Made by a program: the position numbers and the translations under genes. From positions 970,001 to 1,034,000 of the forward strand of contig NC_012526.1 in the NCBI RefSeq assembly GCF_000020685.1: a DNA stretch of 64,000 bases, written 5' to 3'. The notes beneath the pieces are model-generated. The model had not been told where the DNA came from. It worked only from the letters and a program-made list of their open reading frames with translations, and searched no databases. The stretch's first letter is position 1. Every line of letters starts with the position of its first letter. This DNA is from Deinococcus deserti VCD115. GTDB lineage: Bacteria > Deinococcota > Deinococci > Deinococcales > Deinococcaceae. Below are positions 1-9,408 of the stretch, in pieces.

Positions 1-149
1 CAGTGGCTTCCGGCTCCTACCAGGAGAATAAGCAGCAGGTTGAGCAGCAGCGCCGGGCGGCGTTCCGGAAAACGGACATATCCGTACAGGCCGGCCATGA
101 TGCTGAAGATCATGGGGAGTGCCAGAGCATTGAGCAAGTCTTGGGACAT
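1..149 (-). CDS. Membrane protein of unknown function (3' part outside window)
   Basis: Only the first 49 codons lie in the window; the gene runs off the left edge. The reading frame starts at an ATG (147-149 on the complement) and begins MSQDLLNALALPMIFSIMAG. Two hydrophobic stretches (about residues 4-20 and 33-46) flank a basic segment, RFPERR, as expected for an inner-membrane protein with a cytoplasmic loop. A GAGG sits almost directly against the start codon, so the exact start is uncertain. No family is recognisable from this fragment. Confidence 0.5.
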   Translation of the reverse strand, partial: MSQDLLNALALPMIFSIMAGLYGYVRFPERRPALLLNLLLILLVGAGSH

Positions 150-216
150 ACCTCATTTTGCCTCTGGACTATGACGCGTTCATGACAGCTTCCCTACCTG
201 AATAGAGGACCTGCTC

Positions 217-1302
217 CTAAAGCTGATACTGCCTGAGTTTCACCTGATCCACCGCATGCTCGCGGAGGGTATCAACATCGAGCCAGCCGTCCTGGAACGT
301 GATGGGAAGATTGAGCAGATCGTCTTGCAGCTTCAGCACAAAGCTCAGTTCGCAGGGTTCAAGGACCTCGCTCTGTGTAGACAGCAGAGCGGCGTGCACG
401 GTGCCCAGGCCGGTGCTGGCCTGCGAACCCACCATGCCGCGCTTGCCCTGCCGGGCCGCCGCACGCAGCATGTTCAGGCCGTCGGTAAAGCCATTGCGCG
501 CCGTCTTGACGTTCAGCACGTCGAAGGTATCGAAGGCCAGTTCCCGTTGCAGATCGGCCGGGGTAAAACAGCTGTCATCAGCCACGATGGGCAGCAGGCT
601 GCGTGCATGAAGCTCAGTGCGCGCGTGGAGGTCCCGGACCGGCAGCGGCTCTTCGACATACATCAGGCCCGCGTCTCGCATGGCGGCGAGAGCGTCCGGG
701 GCCGTTTCCGAGGTCAAGGTTTCGTTGCTGTCGGCATAGAGTTGCACCTCATCACCAAACAGGCGACGCAGTTCATGAATCACCTGCAGGTCCTGCTGAT
801 GCTGCCGGCCGACCTTCACCTTCAGGCACCGCACCCCGGAATCCACGACCCGCTGGGCCTCCGCAATCATCTCAGCCGGCGCGGCAATGCCCAGGATAAA
901 GCTGGCCCTGACCTTCCGGTTCGGGCCCAGCAGGGTGTCGAAGAGCGTCAGCCCCTGGGAGCGGGCACGGGCGTCATGAAGGGCCATGTCCAGCGCGCCG
1001 CGCGCGGTGTGGTTGTTGGCCACGCTGTTGCGTATCCGGTTCAGGGCAGTCTCGTCCTGAATATCCAGACCATGCAGCGCAGGGGAGAGGTGCTCCAGGA
1101 TGCCCAGCACACTGGAGGTGGTTTCTCCATAGATGGTCGGTCTCGGGGTGGCTTCCGCAACGCCCACCGTGCCGTCCGAAAGGGTGACCTGGACCAGCAC
1201 ATGCTCGGCCACGCTGAGGGCCGAATGCGCTCCCCAGGCCAGTGCAGAGGTCAGCGGCAGGCGAAACGGAATTCCCTGGACGCGGGCAACAGTAACGGTC
1301 AT
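217..1302 (-). CDS. Enolase-superfamily enzyme (mandelate racemase/muconate lactonizing type)
   Basis: A 361-residue member of the mandelate racemase/muconate cycloisomerase group, which abstracts a proton alpha to a carboxylate with a Mg-stabilised enolate. Visible landmarks in order: an N-terminal capping domain; the catalytic lysine motif LKVKVG; metal ligands in YADSNE, YVEEPL and ADDS; and the second lysine in NVKTARNG. I chose the ATG at 1302: it has GGAGG seven bases upstream and forms an ATGA overlap with the stop of the gene before it. A longer frame to 1338 would overlap that gene further. The substrate (dipeptide, N-acylamino acid or muconate-like) cannot be read from sequence. Confidence 0.85.
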   Translation of the reverse strand: MTVTVARVQGIPFRLPLTSALAWGAHSALSVAEHVLVQVTLSDGTVGVAEATPRPTIYGETTSSVLGILEHLSPALHGLDIQDETALNRIRNSVANNHTARGALDMALHDARARSQGLTLFDTLLGPNRKVRASFILGIAAPAEMIAEAQRVVDSGVRCLKVKVGRQHQQDLQVIHELRRLFGDEVQLYADSNETLTSETAPDALAAMRDAGLMYVEEPLPVRDLHARTELHARSLLPIVADDSCFTPADLQRELAFDTFDVLNVKTARNGFTDGLNMLRAAARQGKRGMVGSQASTGLGTVHAALLSTQSEVLEPCELSFVLKLQDDLLNLPITFQDGWLDVDTLREHAVDQVKLRQYQL

Positions 1303-2108
1303 TCCTGTGCCTCCGGGGAAGTTGACTGCAACGCCCACTGACGCACTGCCTGGGCTACCTCCGCCGGATTCAGCGCCACCGTGTCGAGCAGCAGAGCACG
1401 CTCGCCGGGAAGGGTCCGTAAAAAGGCTTCAGCTGCCTGCGGGTCGTAGTTCCGCCGCTCGCTGACCACGATCCGGGCCTTGGCAACGATCTCAGCCGGG
1501 CTGTGGCCCTCTGCTGTCAGTGCGGCGAGTTCTTCCAGTTCCCGGGAGCTGAAGACAGCCTCGACTCCTGGAATTGCCGACAGGCTGCTGCGCACATCCG
1601 AAGCTGGCGCCCCGCCCTTCACGCGGTCGAAAGCGTCCGCGCGGCCCAGGAGCCGGCGCACCCGTACGGCGTCAGGTGCCCCCAACGCCACAAAACGCCA
1701 GGCGGGAAAGGTCATGGCTGCGTACTGCACCTCGTCGAGGCCGCGCAGGCCGTCAAAGACCGGGGACGTGCCCCAGTGGGTCGTGTCGGCCTGCAATGAC
1801 CCCAGGGCCTGGGCCATACCGCCTGGATTGGCCGCCCGGTACTCGGCCGTCAGGCGGAAGCGCTGCTCGCGGTCTGTGACCGGGCCGCCTGCCAGGGGCC
1901 AGATCATCACGGCGTCGGTCACCTCGCGCCGGTCAGGCAGGATCCGGAGCCCGGGCCGAACCTCCTGCAGGGCCTGCAGCGCAGTGCTTTTGCCAACGCC
2001 GGTCACGCCGACGAGCACAGTCAGCGGTAGACTTCCAAGAGGAGCCCAGGGGCTCTCCGGAGGGGTTGGGGTGGTCCGCAGAAAGGGCAACGGTGCGGGG
2101 TCGGTCAC
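1299..2108 (-). CDS. P-loop NTPase-like protein coupled to the enolase-superfamily gene
   Basis: A 269-residue protein with a clear Walker A motif, GVTGVGKST, near residue 34, and little else that identifies a family. The segment after it ([15 protein letters not shown]) resembles small nucleotide-binding proteins that act on a phosphorylated or nucleotide-like ligand, but this is not decisive. It starts with GTG at 2108, seven bases after the -10-like TACCCT at 2116-2121, so it is probably leaderless. Its stop overlaps the start of the enolase-superfamily enzyme (ATGA), which implies translational coupling and a shared role. Confidence 0.7.
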   Translation of the reverse strand: MTDPAPLPFLRTTPTPPESPWAPLGSLPLTVLVGVTGVGKSTALQALQEVRPGLRILPDRREVTDAVMIWPLAGGPVTDREQRFRLTAEYRAANPGGMAQALGSLQADTTHWGTSPVFDGLRGLDEVQYAAMTFPAWRFVALGAPDAVRVRRLLGRADAFDRVKGGAPASDVRSSLSAIPGVEAVFSSRELEELAALTAEGHSPAEIVAKARIVVSERRNYDPQAAEAFLRTLPGERALLLDTVALNPAEVAQAVRQWALQSTSPEAQE

Positions 2109-2115
2109 AGTCGCC

Positions 2116-2121
2116 AGGGTA
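2116..2121 (-). promoter_or_regulatory. -10 box of a leaderless promoter
   Basis: TACCCT on the minus strand, seven bases before the GTG start of the P-loop gene at 2108. There is no Shine-Dalgarno sequence between them, the spacing expected if transcription begins at the start codon. Confidence 0.5.
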
Positions 2122-2370
2122 CAGGAGCTGTTGGGGAAGCGCGCAGGGCGGGTCCAGGCAGGGCCTCCCTAAAGAGACCCGCAAGAATCGTTCAAGTCCA
2201 GCCCTTACTGCGTCCTGCACGCGGTGAGGCCGCGCTTTCTAAACTCAGAGAGAGCCCCCGCTGGCGAGCTGCGTTGTTCCCCTCTCCCTGTGCTCAAAAG
2301 GTCGGGCTGACGGCAGAGCGCTGCTGCCTGCGTATCGCAGGCGCCTGGGCAGGGCCATACAGGAGCACCC

Positions 2371-3672
2371 ATGATCAAAGGCAAGGAAATCCTCGGCAAG
2401 AACATTGTGGCCATCAGTACCGGTCAGCGGGTGGAGTCGGTCCGCGACGTGATCTTTGATCACCAGGCCAATCAGGTGCTGGGCTTGCTGGTGGATGAGG
2501 GCGGCTGGTTCCGCGCGGCCCGGGTCCTGCCGTTTGAGCGCATCCGCTCGTTTGGCGAAGACGCGCTCATGATCCAGGATGCAGGCGACCTGACGACCAC
2601 CCGCGAGGACGGTCGGCTGGCCGATGTTCTGGAAAGCAACACCAACCTGATTGGCATGACCCTGCTGACCACCGACGGCCAGGACCTGGGCAGGATTGCC
2701 GATGTGCTGTTCGATGAGCGCACAGGCCGCGTAGAGGGTTATGAGGCGACCGGCGGACTGTTTTCTGACCTGAGCAACGGCCGTACGTTCGTGCCGGCTC
2801 CCGAGGGTGTGCAGATTGGCATCGACACCGCGATAGTTCCAGTAGAGGTCGCCAACGCCATGCGGGAGCAGGAAGGCGGACAGAGCGCCTACCCGCCCCT
2901 GTATGGCGTTGCGGAGACGCGCCATCCAGGGGCTTCGGGCAGCCGGGAAGGCGCCGTTCCAGCTGACGTGGCGCCGCGTGTCAATGGCAGTCCAGACGGA
3001 CGCGTGGTGCAGGTGTATTCCCCGTCCCGCAGCCCGGCTTCTCCTCCAGCGGACCTGGATGCCCGGCAGTCCCTCAGTGAGGCGTCAGCAGACAGCAGGC
3101 AAGCATCCAATCTCACGGTCCAGGGGCAGTCTGAAGCTGCCGCGCAGGGCCGGCGCGTGAAGCGTGATGTCCGGACTCCCGGTGGACACCTGCTGGCTGT
3201 GCAGGGTCAGATCGTCACTCCAACCGTGCTCTCACGTGCCCGTGACATGGGCGTCACGCCAGAACTCGTGGCTGCCACACAGGACGACCACAGCCAGACG
3301 GCGGGGGCAGCCGGCGAGGGAGCCGGGCACCTGCTCGACCGCGCCAGACAGTGGTTCAACGACCGCCGTGAAGAGACCGAAGCGGCCATTCAGGAGCGTC
3401 AGGTCGCTGAACAGGAACAGCGCATCCGCGAAGCTCTGGGACGTCCGGTCAACCGGGTCATTCTTGCCCCCGATGACAGCGTGATTCTGAACATTGGCGA
3501 AATCATCACCCACCGGGCGGTGCAGTCGGCGCGCGACGCCGGGGTGCTGGATATTCTGCTGGGCAGTGTAAGCAAGGAGAATGTTTCCATTGACCCACTG
3601 TCAACACGGCCCAGTGAGCCCGGGCAGGCGGCACTGGAAAGCCGGAACCTGCTGGAGCCCAGGCAGGACTGA
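2371..3672 (+). CDS. PRC-barrel domain protein
   Basis: A 433-residue protein with two tandem PRC-barrel modules: residues about 3-75 (beginning [14 protein letters not shown]) and about 90-165 ([17 protein letters not shown]). The middle, about residues 170-260, is low in hydrophobics and rich in Ser, Pro and Arg, probably a linker. The C-terminal third repeats a short motif ([17 protein letters not shown] and [18 protein letters not shown]). PRC barrels occur in RimM, photosynthetic reaction centre H subunit and many small bacterial proteins, where they bind partners. CAGGAG lies five bases before the ATG. A hairpin at 2326-2342 is in the leader. The role in this organism is unknown. Confidence 0.85.
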   Translation: MIKGKEILGKNIVAISTGQRVESVRDVIFDHQANQVLGLLVDEGGWFRAARVLPFERIRSFGEDALMIQDAGDLTTTREDGRLADVLESNTNLIGMTLLTTDGQDLGRIADVLFDERTGRVEGYEATGGLFSDLSNGRTFVPAPEGVQIGIDTAIVPVEVANAMREQEGGQSAYPPLYGVAETRHPGASGSREGAVPADVAPRVNGSPDGRVVQVYSPSRSPASPPADLDARQSLSEASADSRQASNLTVQGQSEAAAQGRRVKRDVRTPGGHLLAVQGQIVTPTVLSRARDMGVTPELVAATQDDHSQTAGAAGEGAGHLLDRARQWFNDRREETEAAIQERQVAEQEQRIREALGRPVNRVILAPDDSVILNIGEIITHRAVQSARDAGVLDILLGSVSKENVSIDPLSTRPSEPGQAALESRNLLEPRQD

Positions 3673-3688
3673 AGCGGGCACAGTAAAG

Positions 3689-3718
3689 GTCGGTGGTCGT
3701 CAGACAGGGGCCACCGAC
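3689..3718 (+). terminator. Candidate intrinsic terminator after the PRC-barrel gene
   Basis: An 8-bp perfect stem (GTCGGTGG / CCACCGAC) with a 14-base loop, 17 bases past the stop. The downstream tract is only weakly T-rich. Confidence 0.45.
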
Positions 3719-3854
3719 GCGTTTCTGCTGTAGTCTGATCGGCTTTTTTATAGTCTCTGGGAAGCCGTTTTTTCTGCGGTGCACCAAGGTCCCGGCTCTT
3801 GAAACCGTTCCGCGGCGGCTGTCGCGCGCCAGGAACTGCTCTATGCTGCGCGGC

Positions 3855-4820
3855 ATGATCGACACCCTGATCGGCCATACGCCTCTGGTGCAGTTGCGGC
3901 ACCTGGTCACAGCGGAAATGGCCGATGTGTTTATAAAGCTCGAAGGTCAGAATCCCGGTGGAAGTATCAAGGACCGCACCGCACTGGGACTGGTGCAGGA
4001 TGCCGAACGCAGTGGCCGGCTGAAACCCGGCGGCACCATTGTGGAACCCACCAGTGGCAACACCGGCATCGGGCTGGCGCAGGTCGCGGCGGCCAGAGGC
4101 TACCGCCTGATCCTGTGTATGCCTGCCCAGATGAGCGAGGAACGCAAGCGAACCCTGACCGCCTACGGCGCGCAACTGGTTCTCACAGACCCGGAGCGCC
4201 GTATGCTGGCTGCTATTGAAGAGGCGGAGAAGATCGCCTCGGAGACAGGTGCGGTCATGATGGGGCAGTTCACCAATCCTGCCAACCCGGCCACCCATGA
4301 GGCCACCACTGGCCCCGAACTGTGGGACCAGATGGAAGGGCGCATTGACGCCTTCGTGTATGGCTCCGGTACGGGCGGCACCATCAGCGGGGTAGGCCGT
4401 TACCTGAAACGCCAGAATCCCAGCGTGCAGGTCATTGCCTGTGAACCGGCCCGCAGCAACGTCCTCAGCGGCGGCGAGCGGGGGGACCACGGCTTCCAGG
4501 GCATGGGACCGGGCTTTATCCCCGACAATCTGGACCGTTCGGTGCTGGATGACGTGATTCAGGTCTGGGAAGAAGACGCCTATCCGCTGGCCAGGCAGCT
4601 GGCACGCGAGGAAGGCATTTTCGTCGGTATGAGCAGTGGCGCCATGGCCTGGGCTGCGCTGGAAGTGGCACGGCGCCTGGGACCTGGGAAGCGCGTGGCG
4701 ACGATTGCCTGCGATACAGGGGCGCGCTACCTGACCACCGCCCTGTTCACCGATGACTCGGGTACCCCTCCCGGCTACAAGCCATACTCGCGCGAGAAAC
4801 TGACACCTGTTGATTCATGA
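3855..4820 (+). CDS. Cysteine synthase (CysK/CysM family, O-acetylserine sulfhydrylase)
   Basis: A PLP enzyme that makes cysteine from O-acetylserine and sulfide (or thiosulfate). Visible motifs: IGHTPLVQL at the N-terminus, the PLP-lysine motif NPGGSIKDR, the substrate loop [10 protein letters not shown], the phosphate-binding GTGGTISG and a C-terminal SSGA motif. At 321 residues it has the usual length for the family. I start at the ATG at 3855, seven bases after TATGCT (3842-3847), the local leaderless pattern. An ATG at 3843 preceded by AGGA would add MLRG and cannot be excluded. CysK and CysM cannot be told apart by reading alone. Confidence 0.9.
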   Translation: MIDTLIGHTPLVQLRHLVTAEMADVFIKLEGQNPGGSIKDRTALGLVQDAERSGRLKPGGTIVEPTSGNTGIGLAQVAAARGYRLILCMPAQMSEERKRTLTAYGAQLVLTDPERRMLAAIEEAEKIASETGAVMMGQFTNPANPATHEATTGPELWDQMEGRIDAFVYGSGTGGTISGVGRYLKRQNPSVQVIACEPARSNVLSGGERGDHGFQGMGPGFIPDNLDRSVLDDVIQVWEEDAYPLARQLAREEGIFVGMSSGAMAWAALEVARRLGPGKRVATIACDTGARYLTTALFTDDSGTPPGYKPYSREKLTPVDS

Positions 4821-5093
4821 CTGTGATGGTGTGCCGCTTCTGGCAGGTGCTGAAGAAAGTGAACAGTGCATGGCCGCTCCGGATCACCCCACCCCACGAC
4901 CAGCACCAGGAAAGGCGGAAGCAAGACCACTACTAAGGTGGTCAGTGATGCAGTGGTATTGCGCCCCCTGACCTGGGGCATGGGTGACAGATCGGACGGT
5001 CCTGTTATGGCCTACTTTGCGCAACGAATCTCCTGCCGGGAATCTTGGCCGCATCCTGGCCCCCGGCTTTTCAAAGTGTAAAAGGACGCCTAC

Positions 5094-5501
5094 ATGAAAA
5101 AACGTTTCGCCCTTCCTCTGCTCGCGACCCTTCCCACACTGCTTGCCGCATGTGGCGCGGACGACATCGACCTCGACGGGTACAAACGCAAGAGCTTCAG
5201 ATCGCAGACCGAGTGCCGGGCCTACTACAAGACGCAGATCGATCAGGGCCTGCGTAATCCGTGCTACCGCGCCTCAGGAAGTGCCCTGTTTTTCGGCCCT
5301 TACTTTCTGGCCAGCCGCCTTGGAACCCGGTACCTGGGCTATGACAGCCGGGGGAAGGTCAGCCGCAGCGGCCTGAGCATCAGCCCACGGGGTGTACCCA
5401 ACACGTTTAAGGCCCCTACTGTTTCCCGGGGCGGCTTTACCAATAGTTCCCGGGCCTCTGGGAGCAGTGGCACCCGGTCCTCCGGCAGCTTCGGCGGCTG
5501 A
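5094..5501 (+). CDS. Small lipoprotein, DUF1190/YgiB-like architecture
   Basis: A 135-residue predicted lipoprotein: a basic start, a hydrophobic core and the lipobox LLAAC with Cys20 as the lipidated residue. After it come two further cysteines (ECRAYY and NPCYRAS), a GPYF segment and a C-terminal tail rich in Ser, Gly and Arg. This arrangement recalls DUF1190 (YgiB-type) proteins, but the match is by general pattern only. AAGGA stands seven bases before the ATG. The function is unknown. Confidence 0.7.
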   Translation: MKKRFALPLLATLPTLLAACGADDIDLDGYKRKSFRSQTECRAYYKTQIDQGLRNPCYRASGSALFFGPYFLASRLGTRYLGYDSRGKVSRSGLSISPRGVPNTFKAPTVSRGGFTNSSRASGSSGTRSSGSFGG

Positions 5502-5517
5502 CCGACCTCCAGGGACC

Positions 5518-5535
5518 GGCCGGGTGCACCCGGCC
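5518..5535. terminator. Palindromic hairpin after the lipoprotein gene
   Basis: An 18-base perfect palindrome (GGCCGGGT GC ACCCGGCC) begins 17 bases after the stop codon. It would form a strong GC hairpin, but the following sequence has only a weak T-tract, so termination is likely rather than certain. Confidence 0.5.
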
Positions 5536-5691
5536 GTGGTTGTAGCTTCTGGGGCTACGACCTCAATGGCAAGAACTCTCGACTCAGGGTTGCCTTGTTC
5601 CTTTCATGTGAGTGCCGCGTTGCCGAGTGTTTGAAGGATATGATGCCAACTTTGGGGCATCGGTCCTGTGTGGTCGCCGGTAGCGTCAGGC

Positions 5692-6663
5692 ATGACGCAA
5701 AACGGGCACTTCACGGCGCACGATGAACGCAGACTGGTGATCGCGGGAGGGTCAGGTTTTCTGGGCCGTGCAGCAGCCCGGCATTTTTCTTCACGGGGCT
5801 GGGACGTGGTTCTGGTCTCACGTTCGCGTCCGGCCCACACCACGCCGGCCCGGTGGGTGCCCTGGGACGGAGTGCGCCAGGACGCCTGGGCACGCGAGAT
5901 CGACGGTGCCGCAGCGGTGCTGAACCTGGCAGGCAGAACCGTGAACTGCCGCTACAACGCCCGCACTATGCTGGAAATCTACACTTCGCGCCTGGCCTCA
6001 ACCCGCGCCCTGGGCCGTGCGATCCGTGACTCAGCCGCGCCGCCCCCGGTCTGGCTGAATTCCAGCACCGCGACCATCTACCGGGACGCGCGGGACGGTC
6101 CACAGTCAGAATCAGGTGAGATCGGCGCGGGATTCAGTGTGGATGTCGCCCTTCGCTGGGAAGCAGCCCTGATGGAAGAAATGCTGCCGCACACCCGCCG
6201 GGTGGCCCTGCGCACCGCGATGGTTTATGGAGTCGGCACGGGCGGCGTTATGGAAACCACAGACCGGGTGGTGCGTCTGGGTGGAGCAGGGGCTATGGCG
6301 GGCGGGAGCCAGCGGGTGAGCTGGATTCATGAAACCGATTTCTGCCGCGCCCTGGAATTTCTGATCGCTTCGGAGCTGTCCGGGCCAGTCAATGTCTGTT
6401 CACCCGAACCTCTGCCCAACAACGAGTTTTTGCGTGCCTACCGCAAGGCCTGGAGGATGCCACTGGGACTTCCTTCAGCGGCGGCGCTCATCCAGGTGGG
6501 CGCGCGCATCATGAATTCAGAGGCCGAGCTGTTGCTCAAAAGTCGCTGGGTCTGGCCCGGCCGTCTCCTGGATGCGGGCTTCGAGTTTTTGTATCCGACC
6601 TGGGAGAACGCAATACATGCTCTTGTTCAGGAGGCGCGGCTCAAAGGACACCACACGCGCTGA
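5692..6663 (+). CDS. TIGR01777/YfcH-type NAD(P)-binding epimerase-like protein
   Basis: A 323-residue extended SDR-like protein of the TIGR01777 (YfcH) family, whose substrate is not established. The Rossmann glycine motif GGSGFLG lies at residues 19-25. The conserved NLAGRTVNCRY segment, SSTATIY, and the C-terminal W..PG.L...GF.F.YPT stretch (WVWPGRLLDAGFEFLYPT) are all typical of the family. The ATG at 5692 follows TAGCGT (5681-5686) by five bases, so translation is probably leaderless. The frame extends upstream to 5668 without a better start. Confidence 0.85.
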   Translation: MTQNGHFTAHDERRLVIAGGSGFLGRAAARHFSSRGWDVVLVSRSRPAHTTPARWVPWDGVRQDAWAREIDGAAAVLNLAGRTVNCRYNARTMLEIYTSRLASTRALGRAIRDSAAPPPVWLNSSTATIYRDARDGPQSESGEIGAGFSVDVALRWEAALMEEMLPHTRRVALRTAMVYGVGTGGVMETTDRVVRLGGAGAMAGGSQRVSWIHETDFCRALEFLIASELSGPVNVCSPEPLPNNEFLRAYRKAWRMPLGLPSAAALIQVGARIMNSEAELLLKSRWVWPGRLLDAGFEFLYPTWENAIHALVQEARLKGHHTR

Positions 6664-6732
6664 AAAGAGGCCTATGCTTGCTGAAGAGGTCCCGCTACGC
6701 TGAGCATCTTCGTCTGCTCTGAACTGCCGTGC

Positions 6733-7494
6733 TTAACGGCGCTGGCCGCCGAACATTCCAATCAGGTCATCCAGTGCGTTGCCGTCCCCGTCACGGTCCA
6801 GCACGTTGTTGAGCGTACCGATCAGGCCACCCGTATTGGCCTGCTGCCCCATGGGGGGCTGCGGCCTGTGCCACTGTCCCGTTGGCTCGTCCTGACTGGG
6901 CAGCCCCGGAATGACCGGTCCGCCTCCCAGCACGCCGCCTGACTGGTCATCCGGAACCTGTGTGCGCTGAGCGTACCCATTTCCTGTGCCGGAGCCCATC
7001 CCTCCGCCCAGGAGACCGCCGAGGATGCTGCCAATGTCAAAGCCCCCGCCTCCTGTTCCGGCATTATCGCCCTGGCGTGACCCGCCCGGTTGCCCCTGAC
7101 GCAGGCGGCCCAGGTAATTCAGGACCAGCGGGGCCAGCATCATAAGCACCTGCATGGCCATCTGCGGATCAATGCCGGCGCGTCGGCTGACCGCGTTCGC
7201 GGCGGCATGCTGCTGATTCCCAAACAGATGCCCCAGGATCTTCTGCCCGTCCTGCGGGTCGGGTACCTGACCCTGTCCGAACAGGTCCAGGGCGCGGCCG
7301 TCGTGGCGGTCCAAAGCTCCACTCAGCGCCGCTGCGCCTTCCGGGGTCTGGGCATTGCGGGTCAGGGCCCCCAGCAGTAAGGGCAGCGCGGCCTCCATGG
7401 CCGCTTCGGTCTGGTGGGGGCTGGTGCCCAGCTGACGGCTGACCGTCTGTTGCGCCTGCCCCATCCCGCCCAGCATGTTGAAGATGTCCATCAT
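6733..7494 (-). CDS. DUF937 domain protein
   Basis: A 253-residue protein. Its N-terminal half matches DUF937: LGGMGQAQQTVSRQLGTS, then ALPLLLGALTRN and later the GIDP..AMQVLMMLAPLVLNYL segment. A long Gly/Gln-rich linker follows (about residues 135-210). The C-terminus, LDRDGDGNALDDL, looks like an EF-hand-type calcium loop or dockerin-like helix. DUF937 proteins such as YidB have no settled function. AGGAGA precedes two adjacent ATG codons; I use the first. Confidence 0.85.
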   Translation of the reverse strand: MMDIFNMLGGMGQAQQTVSRQLGTSPHQTEAAMEAALPLLLGALTRNAQTPEGAAALSGALDRHDGRALDLFGQGQVPDPQDGQKILGHLFGNQQHAAANAVSRRAGIDPQMAMQVLMMLAPLVLNYLGRLRQGQPGGSRQGDNAGTGGGGFDIGSILGGLLGGGMGSGTGNGYAQRTQVPDDQSGGVLGGGPVIPGLPSQDEPTGQWHRPQPPMGQQANTGGLIGTLNNVLDRDGDGNALDDLIGMFGGQRR

Positions 7495-7711
7495 GGTGTG
7501 TTTCTCCTGGAAATGTGCGTAGGGCGAATTTGACGTAGGGCATAGCCTACGCCGCGCTGCCCGGTGGCTTATTGAGAAAAGCCTGAGACTCAGCCAACCC
7601 GGCTCCCACGAACCTTCCCTGGGACTCCGCCATCTGGCCCATGCGGTGTGAACCAGCCCGCCGCTATCTTTGCCGGTCCCTGGTTCGGCAATTTCTGGGG
7701 TGGAGGTTTCC

Positions 7712-8542
7712 TTGATAGGAGCTACGACCGGGCGCGACAGGCGCCCGAACTTCAGGCTGTATCTGGCGGTCGCGCGGCTCAGCTTCCGCCGGGGGTTCGC
7801 CTACCCGCAGGCGGCCCTGTGGGGGCTGATCACCAACGCCTTTTTCGGAGTGCTGCGCGCCGCAGTGCTGATGGCCCTGTTTGGTGCCCAGCCGCAGGTA
7901 GCCGGATTCACGGTGCAGGACGCCCTGACCTACACCGCCATGACCCAGCTGCTGATTGCGGCTTTCAGCCTGTTCGGCTGGAGCGAGCTGATGCGCACCA
8001 TCCACCGCGGCGAAGTGGGCACCGAGCTGCTGCGCCCCCATCATTTCCTGCTGTTCTGGACTGCGCAGGACGCCGGCCGCGCAGCCGGTCAGTTCGTGCT
8101 GCGCGGGCTGCCGATTCTGCTGATCTTTGCCCTGCTGTGGCCGCTCAGCTGGCCGCAGGGAACCGAGGGATGGACCGTCACGGCCCTCAGCCTGCTGCTG
8201 GCCTGGGCCTGCGGCTTCGCCTTCCGCTTTCTGGTCAACTGCGCGGCCTTCTGGACTCCGGACGCTGCTGGCGTGGGGCGTTTTGCCTGGGCAGTGCTGG
8301 GCCTGAGCTGCGGCTTTCTGATGCCGCTGGCCTTTTTCCCCGACTGGCTGCGGGGAGTGCTGGCCTGGACCCCGTTTCCCTGCATGCTGAACACCAGCGT
8401 GGAGCTGTGGCTAGGAGTCCGGAGTGGCCCCGACGCCTGGACGGCACTGGGCACCCAGCTGGCCTGGGCAGGAGCGCTGTTCGTGGCTGGGGAATTCACG
8501 CTGCGGCGGGGTCTGCGCCGGCTGGAGGTCGCCGGTGGCTAG
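7712..8542 (+). CDS. ABC-2 type exporter permease (COG4587/COG3694-like)
   Basis: About 276 residues with six hydrophobic segments, for example LWGLITNAFFGVLRAAVLM and VGRFAWAVLGLSCGFLMPLAF. It fits the uncharacterised ABC-2 permease pair that accompanies COG4586 ATPases. No ATG exists near the first conserved residues; I choose TTG at 7712 because GGAGG lies five bases upstream. A GTG at 7700 is an alternative. The next permease starts inside the end of this gene. The three-gene set 7712-10404 encodes a complete exporter whose substrate is unknown. Confidence 0.8.
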   Translation: MIGATTGRDRRPNFRLYLAVARLSFRRGFAYPQAALWGLITNAFFGVLRAAVLMALFGAQPQVAGFTVQDALTYTAMTQLLIAAFSLFGWSELMRTIHRGEVGTELLRPHHFLLFWTAQDAGRAAGQFVLRGLPILLIFALLWPLSWPQGTEGWTVTALSLLLAWACGFAFRFLVNCAAFWTPDAAGVGRFAWAVLGLSCGFLMPLAFFPDWLRGVLAWTPFPCMLNTSVELWLGVRSGPDAWTALGTQLAWAGALFVAGEFTLRRGLRRLEVAGG

Positions 8543-9380
8543 CTATTGGACCGAAACACGCTCTCTGGCCGGACTGTATCTGCGTTTGCTGGGCGCCCAG
8601 GCACGTTCTCAGGGGGCGTACCGGGTGTCGTTCGCCCTGGACGCGCTGAGCGCCATGCTGATCACCGCTGCCGAGTTTGCCGCGTTTGCGCTGGTGCTGC
8701 CGCGCTTCGGTGCTATGACCGGGCAGCATGGCGTGGCCTGGACGCTGGGCGAGGTGAGCCTGCTGTACGGACTGGCAGAACTGGCCTTTGTGCTGATGGA
8801 TCTGCTGTTCGGGGGCTTTGACGCCCCGAATCTCTCGGGGCATGTCCGCAGCGGCAGCTTCAGCACGTTTCTGCTGCGGCCTGCGCCTCTGGTCCTGCAG
8901 GTGTTCGGTTCTGACTTTGCCCTGCGGCGCCTGACCCGGGTTCTCCTGGCTGCCGGCATCGTAGCCTACGGACTCTCGCAGGTCGAAGTGGACTGGACGG
9001 CAGGGCACGCCCTGATGCTCCTGGGCAGCGTGGTTGGCATGATCGCCTTTTTCGGCGGGCTGTTCGTGATCGGCGGCACGCTGACCTTCTGGACGGTGGA
9101 CAGCGTCGAGGCCATGAATGTCCTGACTTACGGCGGCCGTACGCTGATCAGCTATCCCATGGACATCTACGGCACGTTCCTGCGCAAGACCTTTACCTAC
9201 CTGATTCCCGCGGCCTTCCTGTCCTATTTTCCGGTGTTGTCCGTGCTGGGCCGCCCGCTGCCCGATGGTCTTCCGGTGGCGGCGGCGTTCCTGGCCCCGC
9301 TGGTCGGACCCGCACTGCTGGCGGCAGCGTTCGCGTTCTGGCGTTTCGGTGTTCGCCACTACCAGGGCACCGGGACCTGA
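8535..9380 (+). CDS. ABC-2 type exporter permease (second subunit)
   Basis: A 281-residue membrane protein with about six transmembrane stretches (AMLITAAEFAAFALVLP, LMLLGSVVGMIAFFGGLFVI and the C-terminal LAPLVGPALLAAAFAFW). It starts at GTG 8535, which overlaps the end of the preceding permease by eight bases and has GGAGG six bases upstream. It pairs with the preceding permease to form a heterodimeric channel. The middle motif (TEFAxF...GEVSLLYGLAELAF) resembles COG3694. The longer frame to 8424 is overlap with the first permease and not coding here. Confidence 0.82.
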   Translation: MASYWTETRSLAGLYLRLLGAQARSQGAYRVSFALDALSAMLITAAEFAAFALVLPRFGAMTGQHGVAWTLGEVSLLYGLAELAFVLMDLLFGGFDAPNLSGHVRSGSFSTFLLRPAPLVLQVFGSDFALRRLTRVLLAAGIVAYGLSQVEVDWTAGHALMLLGSVVGMIAFFGGLFVIGGTLTFWTVDSVEAMNVLTYGGRTLISYPMDIYGTFLRKTFTYLIPAAFLSYFPVLSVLGRPLPDGLPVAAAFLAPLVGPALLAAAFAFWRFGVRHYQGTGT

Positions 9381-9408
9381 GCCTCCTTCCCTGTCTGCAG
9401 GAGTAACC

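Noticed and set aside
256..1341. Plus-strand 361-codon frame opposite the enolase-superfamily gene
   Set aside because: It is a shadow with no recognisable domain; the minus-strand protein has all catalytic motifs.
4866..5081. 71-codon frame before the lipoprotein gene
   Set aside because: No start signal and no recognisable features; lies in the leader of the lipoprotein gene.
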